From Mangrovibacterium sp041596335 (GTDB lineage: Bacteria; Bacteroidota; Bacteroidia; Bacteroidales; Prolixibacteraceae): 64,000 nucleotides of DNA. Position 1 is the first letter of the stretch. Every line of letters begins with the position of its first letter. The notes beneath the pieces are model-generated. The model saw only the letters and a program-made list of their open reading frames with translations, searched no databases and was not told the origin of the DNA. The position numbers and the translations under genes are program-made. Positions 41,944 through 50,617 of this stretch are shown here, piece by piece. Location: NCBI RefSeq assembly GCF_041596335.1, contig NZ_JBFHIT010000025.1:1-64000 (forward strand). Direction: 5' to 3'.

Positions 41944-42014
41944 AAGATTAGAGTTTTATAAAAAATCATTCTAAACCCTAATCGTCTTTTATTCTAACAT
42001 TCTAATATTGAGAC

Positions 42015-42599
42015 ATGGCTTACGATAAATTTTCAAAAATAGTATCTCCGGCTGTTCCACTGCCGATTGAAAACGTGGATACTGACCAGATTATTCCGGC
42101 ACGATTCCTTAAAGCTGTTGAACGCAAAGGATTTGGTGACAACCTGTTCCGCGACTGGCGTTACGACAAAAGCAACCAACCGATTGCAGATTTTCCGCTG
42201 AACGATGCGAAGTATCGTGGCAAAATTTTGGTTGGCGCAAAAAACTTTGGAAGCGGATCGAGTCGGGAACACGCTGCCTGGGCCATTTATGATTATGGCT
42301 TCCGTGTCGTTGTTTCCAGCTTTTTTGCCGACATTTTCAAAGGAAATGCACTCAACAACGGGCTACTTCCGGTCGTGGTTAGCCCTGCTTTTCTGGAAAA
42401 AATATTTGCAGCAACCGAAGCGGATCCGAAAGCGGAATTCGAAGTCGATCTCCCCAGCCAAACCTTTACGATTAAAGCAACCGGAGAGTCTGAAACATTC
42501 GATATAAACCCCTACAAGAAGCATTGCCTGCAAAACGGGCTCGACGATATCGATTATCTTGTCAGCCTGAAAGACCAGATCACTGCATTTGAAAAATAA
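42015..42599 (+). CDS. leuD: 3-isopropylmalate dehydratase small subunit (LeuD)
   Basis: 194-residue swivel domain partner of LeuC, with NVDTDQIIPARFLK and FGSGSSREHAAWAI motifs. Normal length. A strong hairpin terminator lies immediately downstream, before the second LeuA-like gene. Confidence 0.97.
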   Translation: MAYDKFSKIVSPAVPLPIENVDTDQIIPARFLKAVERKGFGDNLFRDWRYDKSNQPIADFPLNDAKYRGKILVGAKNFGSGSSREHAAWAIYDYGFRVVVSSFFADIFKGNALNNGLLPVVVSPAFLEKIFAATEADPKAEFEVDLPSQTFTIKATGESETFDINPYKKHCLQNGLDDIDYLVSLKDQITAFEK

Positions 42600-42606
42600 T
42601 GCTCCC

Positions 42607-42651
42607 AAAAGCAGAGATACCCCCATTAAACTTGTGGCAATCTCTGCTTTT
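42607..42651 (+). terminator. Hairpin terminator inside the leu gene cluster
   Basis: AAAAGCAGAGAT (42607-42618) pairs perfectly over 12 bp with ATCTCTGCTTTT (42640-42651), which ends in a T-run. It separates leuACD from the second LeuA-like gene and leuB. Confidence 0.75.
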
Positions 42652-42727
42652 CTATTCCAAATTGGCTTTAGGCACGCCAATTTGAACAATGTTAATTGAA
42701 GGCATAACGGAAAAACACACAAACACG

Positions 42728-44281
42728 ATGGTAAAATCAGTCGCAATTGACAAGCGTCAACTTCAGATTATGGACACCACCTTGCGCGATGGTGAGCAAA
42801 CTTCAGGTGTATCATTTTCCGATACAGAGAAACTCAGCGTGGCCAAAGTGCTATTGGAAGACGTGAAAGTTGACCGGATTGAAATTGCCTCAGCGAGGGT
42901 TTCTGAAGGCGAATTCAAGGCAGCCCAACGAATCATGCAATGGGGAGCGGAAAAAGGTCATCTAAACCGACTCGAAATCCTGGGATTCGTTGATGGGAAG
43001 ACCTCTCTGGACTGGATTCACCGGGCCGGAGGCAAAGTAATCAACCTATTGTGCAAGGGGTCGTTAAACCACGTGACTCACCAGTTGCGAAAGACTCCTG
43101 AAGAGCATATCGCCGATATTCAAAAATCAATTGACTACGCAACTGAACTGGGAATAACGGTCAACGTCTATCTGGAAGATTGGTCAAACGGAATGCGTAA
43201 CTCCAGAGAGTATGTCCATTTCATGATTTCGAAACTGAAAGACATGAATATACAGCGGATCATGCTGCCCGACACCCTTGGAATTCTGGATCCGGACGAA
43301 ACTTACGACTTCTGTAAAGAAATGATTGACTCCTACCCGGATGTCAAATTTGATTTCCATGCGCACAACGACTACGATTTGGCTATTGCCAACGTCTTTC
43401 ACGCTCTTAAAGCCGGAATTGATTGCGTGCACACCACCGTAAATGGCTTGGGCGAACGCGCGGGGAATGCCCCCTTATCGAGTGTAATCGCGACTGTGAA
43501 GGATCACATGGGCATGAAAACCAAGGTGAACGAAAGTATGCTGAATCGTGTCTCCAAAATAGTGGAAAGCTTTTCAGGCATTCGTATTCCAACCAACAAA
43601 CCGCTGATTGGTGAGTTTGTGTTCACGCAATGCAGCGGCATCCATGCCGATGGTGACAACAAGAAAAACTTATACTTCAACGACTTGCTTCCGGAACGTT
43701 TTGGTCGTATTCGCAGTTATGCGCTGGGCAAAACCTCGGGGAAAGCCAACATAAAAGCAAACCTTGAAGACCTTGGAATTGAACTAAGCCCGGACGCGCT
43801 GAAAAAGGTTACAGACCGCATTATTGAACTGGCCGACCACAAAGAAACTGTTACCGCAGAGGATCTCCCCTATATCGTGGCCGATGTTTTGCAGGAAAGC
43901 GTTGAGCAACGCATTTTCATTAACAACTACGCCCTAACGCATGCGATGGGTCTGCGCCCCTCTGCAATGGTTAGTATCAACATAAACGGAAAATCATACG
44001 AAGCCTTTTCCTCGGGCGATGGTTTGTACGACGCGTTTATGAAAGCGGTAAAAAGTGTCTACAAAAAGTTGAAGAAACCGTTCCCGACCCTGTTGGATTA
44101 TTCGGTCACCATCCCCCCAGGTGGGCATACCGATGCTCTGGTTGAAACCGTTATCCTTTGGGAGTTAGACCGGGAATTCAAAACGCGCGGATTGGCACCC
44201 GATCAAACAGCGGCTGCTATCAAAGCAACAATGCGTATGCTCAACTTACTGGAGCATACTGTAAACGATAAAGTTGAATAA
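42728..44281 (+). CDS. Second 2-isopropylmalate synthase-type enzyme (LeuA2 / possible citramalate synthase)
   Basis: About 517 residues of the HMGL-like TIM barrel plus LeuA dimer/regulatory domain: MDTTLRDGEQTSGVSFSD, FHAHNDYDLAIAN, NGLGERAGNAPLSS, and C-terminal MVSININGKSYEAFSSGDG. It differs strongly from the LeuA upstream, so it is not a recent duplicate. Such second enzymes are frequent in Bacteroidota leu clusters and may act as 2-isopropylmalate synthase with other regulation, or as citramalate synthase (acetyl-CoA + pyruvate) feeding isoleucine synthesis. The Ile codons in the operon leader make the second option attractive but unproven. ATG at 42728 is preferred; ATG 42689 would add 13 residues. 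Confidence 0.8.
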   Translation: MVKSVAIDKRQLQIMDTTLRDGEQTSGVSFSDTEKLSVAKVLLEDVKVDRIEIASARVSEGEFKAAQRIMQWGAEKGHLNRLEILGFVDGKTSLDWIHRAGGKVINLLCKGSLNHVTHQLRKTPEEHIADIQKSIDYATELGITVNVYLEDWSNGMRNSREYVHFMISKLKDMNIQRIMLPDTLGILDPDETYDFCKEMIDSYPDVKFDFHAHNDYDLAIANVFHALKAGIDCVHTTVNGLGERAGNAPLSSVIATVKDHMGMKTKVNESMLNRVSKIVESFSGIRIPTNKPLIGEFVFTQCSGIHADGDNKKNLYFNDLLPERFGRIRSYALGKTSGKANIKANLEDLGIELSPDALKKVTDRIIELADHKETVTAEDLPYIVADVLQESVEQRIFINNYALTHAMGLRPSAMVSININGKSYEAFSSGDGLYDAFMKAVKSVYKKLKKPFPTLLDYSVTIPPGGHTDALVETVILWELDREFKTRGLAPDQTAAAIKATMRMLNLLEHTVNDKVE

Positions 44282-44312
44282 TTCGAAAAATATACTTGAA
44301 ACACCGATAAAG

Positions 44313-45377
44313 ATGAAGTTAAAATTAGCTGTTCTCCCCGGAGACGGAATTGGCCCCGAGATTGTTGATCAGGCCATGAAATCAGTAAAAGCAATCGCTA
44401 AAAAATTCAACCATGAATTGGAATTTGAGTTTGCGCTAACCGGTGCAACTGCAATCGATCAGCTTGGTGAACCATATCCTGACACGACTCACGAGGTTTG
44501 TATGAAAGCCGACGCGGTTCTTTTTGGTGCAATTGGCGATCCTAAATTCGACAATAATCCCAAAGCAACCGTTCGTCCGGAACAAGGACTTTTGTTGATG
44601 CGCAAGAAATTAGGCCTATATGCCAACATTCGTCCGGTTGAAACATTCGAGTCATTGCTGCATAAATCACCCCTGCGCCGCGAATTGGTTGAAGGAGCTG
44701 ACTTTGTGGCCATCCGTGAGCTGACCGGTGGCATTTACTTCGGAGAAAAAGGCCGGAAAGATAATGGCAATACTGCTTTCGACACGTGCACCTACACGCG
44801 CGAAGAGGTTGAACGTATTCTTAAACTAGGATATGAATTCGCCGGTAAAAGAAACAAGAAATTAACCGTGGTAGACAAAGCCAACGTTTTGGAGAGCTCC
44901 CGCCTGTGGCGTGAAGTAGCTCAGGAAATGGCGCCAAACTACCCGGACATCACCACTGAATATATGTTTGTTGATAATGCCGCGATGCAGATTATTCAAT
45001 GGCCGAAGAACTTCGATGTTATGGTTACCGAAAATATGTTTGGTGATATTCTGACTGACGAGGCCAGCGTAATAACGGGTTCACTAGGCTTGTTACCATC
45101 TGCTTCAATGGGTATTCACACATCTGTGTTCGAACCAATTCACGGTTCTTACCCACAAGCTGCAGGTAAAAATATCGCGAACCCTATTGCAACAATCCTT
45201 TCTGCTGCTATGATGTTTGAATACGCCTTCAACCTAATGGACGAAGGAAAACTAATTCGCGATGCTGTTGCGGCTTCGATGGCTGAAGGAATTGTTACCG
45301 TTGATATTGCTGAAGGAAAATCGTATAGCACATCGGAAGTAGGCGACTGGATCGCCGGCTGGATTGCAAAAGCGTAA
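44313..45377 (+). CDS. leuB: 3-isopropylmalate dehydrogenase (LeuB)
   Basis: NAD-dependent oxidative decarboxylation of 3-isopropylmalate to 2-oxoisocaproate. 355 residues from the ATG at 44313: LAVLPGDGIGPEI at the N-terminus, the substrate-binding Arg cluster, and VTENMFGDILTDEASVITGSLG. A TTG at 44274 overlapping the previous gene would add 13 residues and is disfavoured. Last gene of the cluster, followed by a terminator. Confidence 0.96.
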   Translation: MKLKLAVLPGDGIGPEIVDQAMKSVKAIAKKFNHELEFEFALTGATAIDQLGEPYPDTTHEVCMKADAVLFGAIGDPKFDNNPKATVRPEQGLLLMRKKLGLYANIRPVETFESLLHKSPLRRELVEGADFVAIRELTGGIYFGEKGRKDNGNTAFDTCTYTREEVERILKLGYEFAGKRNKKLTVVDKANVLESSRLWREVAQEMAPNYPDITTEYMFVDNAAMQIIQWPKNFDVMVTENMFGDILTDEASVITGSLGLLPSASMGIHTSVFEPIHGSYPQAAGKNIANPIATILSAAMMFEYAFNLMDEGKLIRDAVAASMAEGIVTVDIAEGKSYSTSEVGDWIAGWIAKA

Positions 45378-45399
45378 ATTGTTCCATCGAAAACACAGA

Positions 45400-45428
45400 A
45401 GAGGCTATCCGAAAGGGTAGCCTCTTTT
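45400..45428 (+). terminator. Terminator after leuB
   Basis: AGAGGCTATCC (45400-45410), loop GAAA, GGGTAGCCTCT (45415-45425), then TTT; 11 pairs with one G-U. Confidence 0.88.
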
Positions 45429-45501
45429 ATAGCATTCAGGTTGATTCGTAAACTCTCACCTATGCTTTGCTAGATTGCAAATTCATGTATTTTATTGCCA
45501 A

Positions 45502-46266
45502 ATGGATATCTCTGTAGCCAAACGCCTTTTTTTAGCCTTCGTTCAATCCCTGGGTTATTTGTTTCTATTTATTGTGTTCGGGCTTTTTTTGGACAGCTAT
45601 TTCATGCCAGATATTTACGTCCCCAAACAGCATTTAGCAACCATTGTCATGCTACTCGCTTTTGCCTTTTTATATTACCGATCGGGTTCAAGAAGCAGAG
45701 AGCAAATGTTTTATGCGGTAATTATCGGGTTTCTGGGCGAATATTTGTTTTCCATTGCTCTGGGGATGTACACCTACCGATTGGGCAATGTGCCGCATTA
45801 TGTACCTCTGGGACATGCCATTGTCCTAGTCGCAACGATGAATTTTTGCAAAAAACCAATTGTTAAAACGTATCGTAAACAACTTGAAAAAATACTCGCT
45901 TTTTTTATTGTTGCTTACTCCACCCTTTTCTTGATTTTCGCGCAAGATGTATTCGGTTTTTTGATGTCATTAGCCGTGATCTACCTTCTTCGGAATAAAC
46001 CGCGAGAACGTTTATTCTACTTTAGCATGTATTTGGTGGTTGCTTTTTTGGAAATAGTAGGAACAACTTATAAATGTTGGAGTTGGCCAGAGACGGCCTA
46101 TGGTGTTATTCCATTTTTAAAGAGTGCAAACCCGCCCAGCGGCATCAGTTTATTTTACTTTTTGCTCGATCTGGGCTGTCTATGGTTTTATAAAAAACGA
46201 AATTTAATGGCTTGGAAAAGGATGAAAAGTATTCGAATAATAGCGACGCAAAACGTTGTCTCATAA
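45502..46266 (+). CDS. Multi-pass membrane protein of unknown function
   Basis: 254 residues with about seven hydrophobic helices (for example LGYLFLFIVFGLFLDSYF, LATIVMLLAFAFLYY, ILAFFIVAYSTLFLIFA). I recognise no family. No signal peptide beyond the first helix and no catalytic motif that I can see. The ATG at 45502 is preferred over the TTG at 45475. It follows the leu terminator and precedes a convergent cold-shock gene, so it seems monocistronic. Confidence 0.7.
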   Translation: MDISVAKRLFLAFVQSLGYLFLFIVFGLFLDSYFMPDIYVPKQHLATIVMLLAFAFLYYRSGSRSREQMFYAVIIGFLGEYLFSIALGMYTYRLGNVPHYVPLGHAIVLVATMNFCKKPIVKTYRKQLEKILAFFIVAYSTLFLIFAQDVFGFLMSLAVIYLLRNKPRERLFYFSMYLVVAFLEIVGTTYKCWSWPETAYGVIPFLKSANPPSGISLFYFLLDLGCLWFYKKRNLMAWKRMKSIRIIATQNVVS

Positions 46267-46325
46267 ATTGGCATGTTAAAAATCGCCGACAACCAACATT
46301 CACGTATACAAAACCTTAGGCAACA

Positions 46326-46355
46326 AAAAAGGCAGAACGAATGCCCTGCCTTCTT
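46326..46355. terminator. Bidirectional terminator
   Basis: AAGGCAG (46329-46335) and CTGCCTT (46346-46352) with A-run before and T-rich sequence after; it can serve the membrane-protein gene and the convergent cold-shock gene. Confidence 0.75.
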
Positions 46356-46397
46356 AAATTCAATTTAAGACCTATATTTAGTATCTTTTAAACTTCT

Positions 46398-46853
46398 TTA
46401 TCCTCGGTCAACTTTCACGTTAACAGCGACCATTCCTTTTGGGCCTCTTTCCATTTCGTACAAAACGGCATTTCCTTCTTTGATTGGTTCCATCAGGTTG
46501 TTGACATGAACAAACAAACTTTCACGTGTTACACCATCACGGATAAAACCAAACCCTTTGCCGTCGTTAAAGAACGTAACCGTACCTTTTCGAATCGGAT
46601 CTTCTTGTAAATTTGGATCTTCTTTTGGAACGCCAATGACAATGTCTTCCACATTAATTTCAGTCCTTTTATCCGGATCCGGTGGAGTATCTGTAATCAT
46701 GCCGTTCTCATCAACATAAGCAATCATATCATCCAGACTGCTTGGTTTTTCATTGTCCTTACGCGCTAATCGCTTTGCGTCTTTTTCTTTTCTCTTTTTC
46801 TCTTTCTTGTTACGGAGTTCTTTTTTTTGAAATGATTCTTGTGATCTACCCAT
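46398..46853 (-). CDS. Cold-shock domain protein with charged N-terminal extension
   Basis: 151 residues. The C-terminal about 65 form a cold-shock domain with both RNA-binding motifs (KGFGFI and LFVHV). The first about 35 residues are extremely Lys/Arg/Glu-rich (KKEKKRKEKDAKRLARK), followed by an acidic linker. It probably binds single-stranded nucleic acid as an RNA chaperone. The ATG at 46853 (MGRSQESFQKKE) is preferred over a start at 46916 whose extra residues lack conservation-like features. Single gene. Confidence 0.88.
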   Translation of the reverse strand: MGRSQESFQKKELRNKKEKKRKEKDAKRLARKDNEKPSSLDDMIAYVDENGMITDTPPDPDKRTEINVEDIVIGVPKEDPNLQEDPIRKGTVTFFNDGKGFGFIRDGVTRESLFVHVNNLMEPIKEGNAVLYEMERGPKGMVAVNVKVDRG

Positions 46854-47337
46854 AAATAATTTATCGTTTTTGGCGGGTTTGGCCTGTCTTTGAAGTAAGT
46901 AAGGAACTTGGTCCAAAAGTTACAGTCCGGATATCTTCGCTCAAATTATGATCTTGCGACCATCGGCGAACCAATAAAACCCGAAGTTAATATTCAATGT
47001 AAGGATTCAAAAAAGAGTACGACAACAGGAGGGAATCAACGAATACCATCTCAGATGGAAACCCATTTTCAAATCTTAATGCGTAAAGATACTCAAATAT
47101 TTCGACATTTAATCTCTATTGCCCTGAGCACCGAACAAAGAGAGCATTCCTCCCTGAATCAACTCCCCCGATATTGACGCGCTTTGACGATCCGGTCATT
47201 CGCTGTATTTACTTACGTGTGAAATTTGTCGTTCTGTTGAATCCAAATGGAACTCACTTCTTGTTGAAAATTATTTTCATTTGGTGTTTGTGTTAAAAAC
47301 AACGTGTTCGTTTCTTAATTTTGCAAAAAAATTCTGA
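46854..47337. other. Intergenic region upstream of ybaK
   Basis: Holds the divergent promoters of the cold-shock gene and ybaK. An 89-codon plus-strand frame (46908-47177) has no recognisable features and starts inside the cold-shock leader, so I do not call it. The last 80 bases share a motif with the hisS upstream region (see repeat at 47260-47316) and contain TAATTTTG (47316-47323), an exact -7 box 14 bp before the ybaK ATG. Confidence 0.5.
47260..47316 (+). repeat. Motif shared with the region upstream of hisS (copy 1)
   Basis: The core 47287-47316 (TTTGTGTTAAAAACAAC then GTGTTCGTTTCTT) is identical at 27 of 30 positions to 59820-59849; weaker similarity extends about 27 bp further left, from TTGTTG. 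It overlaps the ybaK promoter box at its right end. Confidence 0.55.
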
Positions 47338-47817
47338 ATGAAAACCCCGGATAAAACAAATGCATCACGATTACTCGACAAGCAAAAAATAAAGTACGAA
47401 CTTATTACCTATGAGGTTGACGAGCAAGACCTGAGTGCAACAACCTTAGCCGCAAAAATGGGACAAAATATCAAGATGATTTTCAAAACACTGGTATTAA
47501 GAGGAACAAGCACTGGAGTTTTTGTCTGTGTTATTCCGGGAGATACAGAATTGGACCTAAAACTAGCGGCCAAAGCTTCGGGCAACAAAAAGGCTGAAAT
47601 GGTCGCAATGAAAGAACTTCTCCCTCTAACGGGCTACATCAGAGGTGGGTGCTCTCCTATCGGAATGAAAAAGAATTACCCGGTATTTATTCACAACTCC
47701 TGCCAGCAGTTTAACTCAATCTATGTTAGTGCCGGAAAACGCGGCACGCAATTAAAACTGAACCCCCAAGATCTGATTCGGATATGTAATGCAACTGTCG
47801 AACAATTAGTTTCTTAA
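47338..47817 (+). CDS. ybaK: YbaK-type Cys-tRNA(Pro) deacylase
   Basis: 159 residues of the YbaK/EbsC editing fold, which hydrolyses Cys wrongly attached to tRNA-Pro in trans to prolyl-tRNA synthetase. Visible landmarks are KMIFKTLVLRG with the conserved Lys, FVCVIPGDTELDLK, and GYIRGGCSPIGMKK. Length is typical. Cytoplasmic; single gene. The exact misacylated substrate is inferred from the family. Confidence 0.9.
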   Translation: MKTPDKTNASRLLDKQKIKYELITYEVDEQDLSATTLAAKMGQNIKMIFKTLVLRGTSTGVFVCVIPGDTELDLKLAAKASGNKKAEMVAMKELLPLTGYIRGGCSPIGMKKNYPVFIHNSCQQFNSIYVSAGKRGTQLKLNPQDLIRICNATVEQLVS

Positions 47818-47964
47818 TTATCTCATAAAAGATTTCTCTTTTTCCGTATCGCCTACAAAGTCCTATTGTCGGGCTGTCTGGCTTTTACGGAACGATCATT
47901 TCGCCAAAAATTCCTTCTTATTTTTCATTTTTGTTTAATTCTTATTGTTTTTTCTTAAACAATT

Positions 47965-47972
47965 TAGTTTTG
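47965..47972 (+). promoter_or_regulatory. -7 promoter box for the fasciclin gene
   Basis: TAGTTTTG matches TAnnTTTG exactly; a TTG lies 17 bp upstream. It is 36 bp before the ATG. Confidence 0.45.
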
Positions 47973-48008
47973 TTTACGTTTTACCTATAAACACTTAAAC
48001 AAAACACA

Positions 48009-49019
48009 ATGAAAGCAATCGTAAAAAAACAATCGAATTGGAATTATTTCCTACTGATCTTATCTGTTCTATTTGTTTCTTTTGGAACAGTGAGTTGCGA
48101 CGACGACGATGACGACATGGACGACATGATGGAAGAAGCTGGCAATATTGTAGCCTCACTCGAACAAATTACAACAAGTCCTGGTGATTTTTATACCGAT
48201 GACGCGAAAAGCGCTGTCCTCAAAGCCCAAATGCCAAAATTTAATCATCTGGCGCAAGCGGTGGTGAAAGCCGGTTTAGCAACTACAGTAGCAACCGAAG
48301 AACTTACTCTTTTTGCACCTACCGATGAAGCGTTCGAAATGCTGTTTACCACTCTTGGAGTTGATGGTATCGACGACCTAACAGCCGACCAATTAACGCC
48401 CATTTTACTCTATCACGTTGTTTCGGGCAAAGTAAAGTCTACCGATCTAATGAATGGCTACGTGTCCACCATCAACGGTGCAGGCTTAATGGTTGACTTG
48501 AGCGGTGATGTAATGATTAACAACGCCATGGTAATGTTGGCCGATTTGTGTGCCAAGAATGGGGTAATCCATATAATCGACAAAGTACTGTTACCTCCGT
48601 CGATGAACCTGGTTGAAACCGCTTTAAGCTATGATCCTGAATTTTCGATATTAGTGCAGGCTGTTGTTAAAGCCGACTTGCAGACGACTCTTGAAACCGG
48701 AGGTCCGTTTACGGTTTTTGCACCTACAAACGCTGCATTTGCGAATTTGTTGACCGAGTTAAACGCCAACAGTCTGGACGACATTGATGTCGCAACATTG
48801 AAAGCAGTGCTGTTATACCATGTGGTAGACGGTCGTGTATTTAGCTCTGATTTAACCACCGGAGCGGTAACAACACTGAACGGAGCATTCAACGTAAATA
48901 CTTCGACCCTGAAAATTACGGACGCTAACAATCGTGAATCGGGGCTTGTTCCTACGCTGCTTGATGTTCAAGCTACTAACGGTGTCATTCACGTGATTGA
49001 CAAAGTTCTGTTGCCTTAA
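48009..49019 (+). CDS. Surface lipoprotein with two fasciclin (FAS1) domains
   Basis: 336 residues. A lipoprotein signal (about 1-29, ending FGTVSC) is followed at once by a run of Asp residues; acidic residues right after the lipidated Cys are the known Bacteroidota lipoprotein export signal, so surface exposure is likely. Two FAS1 domains follow (about 55-197 and 200-336), each with the H1 motif (LTLFAPTDEAFEML; FTVFAPTNAAFANL) and H2 motif (VIHIIDKVLLP; VIHVIDKVLLP). FAS1 proteins mediate adhesion. Single gene. Confidence 0.9.
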   Translation: MKAIVKKQSNWNYFLLILSVLFVSFGTVSCDDDDDDMDDMMEEAGNIVASLEQITTSPGDFYTDDAKSAVLKAQMPKFNHLAQAVVKAGLATTVATEELTLFAPTDEAFEMLFTTLGVDGIDDLTADQLTPILLYHVVSGKVKSTDLMNGYVSTINGAGLMVDLSGDVMINNAMVMLADLCAKNGVIHIIDKVLLPPSMNLVETALSYDPEFSILVQAVVKADLQTTLETGGPFTVFAPTNAAFANLLTELNANSLDDIDVATLKAVLLYHVVDGRVFSSDLTTGAVTTLNGAFNVNTSTLKITDANNRESGLVPTLLDVQATNGVIHVIDKVLLP

Positions 49020-49050
49020 AAATTTACGCCACGACAAACATAGATTATCG

Positions 49051-49085
49051 GAAAGAGTTTTTCATTCAGAAGAACTCTTTCTTCA
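49051..49085 (+). terminator. Probable terminator after the fasciclin gene
   Basis: GAAAGAGTT (49051-49059) pairs with AACTCTTTC (49073-49081); a short T-rich tract follows. Confidence 0.55.
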
Positions 49086-49272
49086 TTAAACCAGCACTTT
49101 AGCGGAAAATTCGCCTCGCAAATGATTCGCGAAGTGTTAGGGAATCATTAAATCGATCTTTTTTATTTTAAAGTTACCGGCCAACGATGTATTTTGCGAA
49201 CTTTGTGTAAATCTTGATTTTGTCAGACCTTCATATTGGTGGGTCCGATAAATTATAACAACAATAAGCTTT

Positions 49273-50574
49273 ATGTCTCCAGTTAAAAGATTCATTACTG
49301 AACCATTCGACCGGTTCATCAAACAGGAAAGCTCGTCAAGCATTGTCCTGCTAGGAGTTACGGTTCTAACGTTACTGGCCGTAAATGTTGGGCTAGCCGA
49401 ACCCTATTTTGAACTACTTCAGAGTAAATTAACTTTTGCAATGGGTAGCTTCGAGTTGTCAAAATCGCTGGTTCTTTGGATCAACGATGGGTTGATGGCT
49501 GTTTTCTTCTTTCTGATCGGCTTGGAAATCAAACGCGAAGTTCTTGTCGGAGAGCTTTCCAGCGTCCGAAAAGCAAGCCTTCCGGCCTTTGCCGCTTTAG
49601 GCGGTATGCTATTCCCTGTTCTTATTTTTTTGCTCCTTAATCCATCTAAGGAAACCACACACGGATGGGCTATTCCGATGGCAACTGACATTGCCTTTAC
49701 CTTGGGAATTTTGAATTTACTGGGGAAACGTGTCCCCTATGCATTGAAAGTATTTTTAACTGCCTTCGCGATTGTCGACGATTTGGGCGCGATTATCATT
49801 ATCGCTGTTTTCTACAGCGCTTCCATCCAGATGACCTTAATTATGGCCGCCCTTGGACTGTTCCTGGTGTTGCTTGCCCTAAATTATTTCGGAATTTACA
49901 GCAAATACTTGTACTTCGTAGTCAGTGCAGTTATCTGGGTGTTATTCCTCAAATCAGGAGTACATGCCACGTTGGCTGGAGTGCTGGTCGCTTTTGCCAT
50001 CCCGATTGGCAAGAAAATTAAATTGAAAGAATTCCAGCAGAACATGGACGAGGCGATCCAATCATTCAAACGGGTTAATGGAAAACAAAACCCGAAACAT
50101 GTTCTGACGCACGACCAAATGGGCGCGGTAAACCGAATGGATGAGTTGACGAGTCATGTTCAATCGCCACTCCAGTCACTCGAGCATAAACTTCACGGGT
50201 GGGTCGGCTATGTGATTATGCCTATTTTCGCCTTTGCAAACGCCGGAGTACTTATTAATGCGGAAAGTTTTACGCAATTCGATTTATCGATGGTAATCGC
50301 TGCTGCTCTGGTCTTCGGTAACACAATTGGTATTAGCTTGTTCTCGTGGGTAGCGATCAAACTAAATCTGGCTAGTCTTCCGGCAAATACCAGCTATAAT
50401 CAGTTATTCATCACCGCACTGCTTGGCGGTGTCGGATTCACAATGTCACTGTTCATAACGAACCTGGCATTTGTAGACCCGCTTTTCATTGATGCCTCAA
50501 AAATTGGAATCCTGATCGGTTCATTGATTTCAGGAGTCGGAGGATATTTCTTACTTAAATCGACCTTAAAATAA
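49273..50574 (+). CDS. nhaA: Na+/H+ antiporter NhaA
   Basis: 433 residues, 11-12 membrane helices. The ion-binding segments are intact: MATDIAFTLG and AIVDDLGAIIIIAVFY with the paired Asp residues. It exports sodium in exchange for protons, for pH and salt homeostasis. A cytoplasmic loop of about 50 residues (QNMDEAIQSFKRVNGKQN onward) is longer than in E. coli NhaA (388 residues). Single gene closed by a terminator shared with the convergent DUF4870 gene. Confidence 0.95.
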   Translation: MSPVKRFITEPFDRFIKQESSSSIVLLGVTVLTLLAVNVGLAEPYFELLQSKLTFAMGSFELSKSLVLWINDGLMAVFFFLIGLEIKREVLVGELSSVRKASLPAFAALGGMLFPVLIFLLLNPSKETTHGWAIPMATDIAFTLGILNLLGKRVPYALKVFLTAFAIVDDLGAIIIIAVFYSASIQMTLIMAALGLFLVLLALNYFGIYSKYLYFVVSAVIWVLFLKSGVHATLAGVLVAFAIPIGKKIKLKEFQQNMDEAIQSFKRVNGKQNPKHVLTHDQMGAVNRMDELTSHVQSPLQSLEHKLHGWVGYVIMPIFAFANAGVLINAESFTQFDLSMVIAAALVFGNTIGISLFSWVAIKLNLASLPANTSYNQLFITALLGGVGFTMSLFITNLAFVDPLFIDASKIGILIGSLISGVGGYFLLKSTLK

Positions 50575-50578
50575 AAAA

Positions 50579-50610
50579 AATAAAGCCGCGTAATGCGGCT
50601 TTTATTTTTT
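50579..50610. terminator. Bidirectional terminator between nhaA and DUF4870
   Basis: AAAGCCGC (50582-50589), loop GTAAT, GCGGCTTT (50595-50602), flanked by A-run and T-run. Confidence 0.88.
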
Positions 50611-50617
50611 TCACTTG

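Noticed and set aside
46908..47177. 89-codon plus-strand reading frame upstream of ybaK
   Set aside because: No signal, domain or start context, and it overlaps the cold-shock gene's upstream region.
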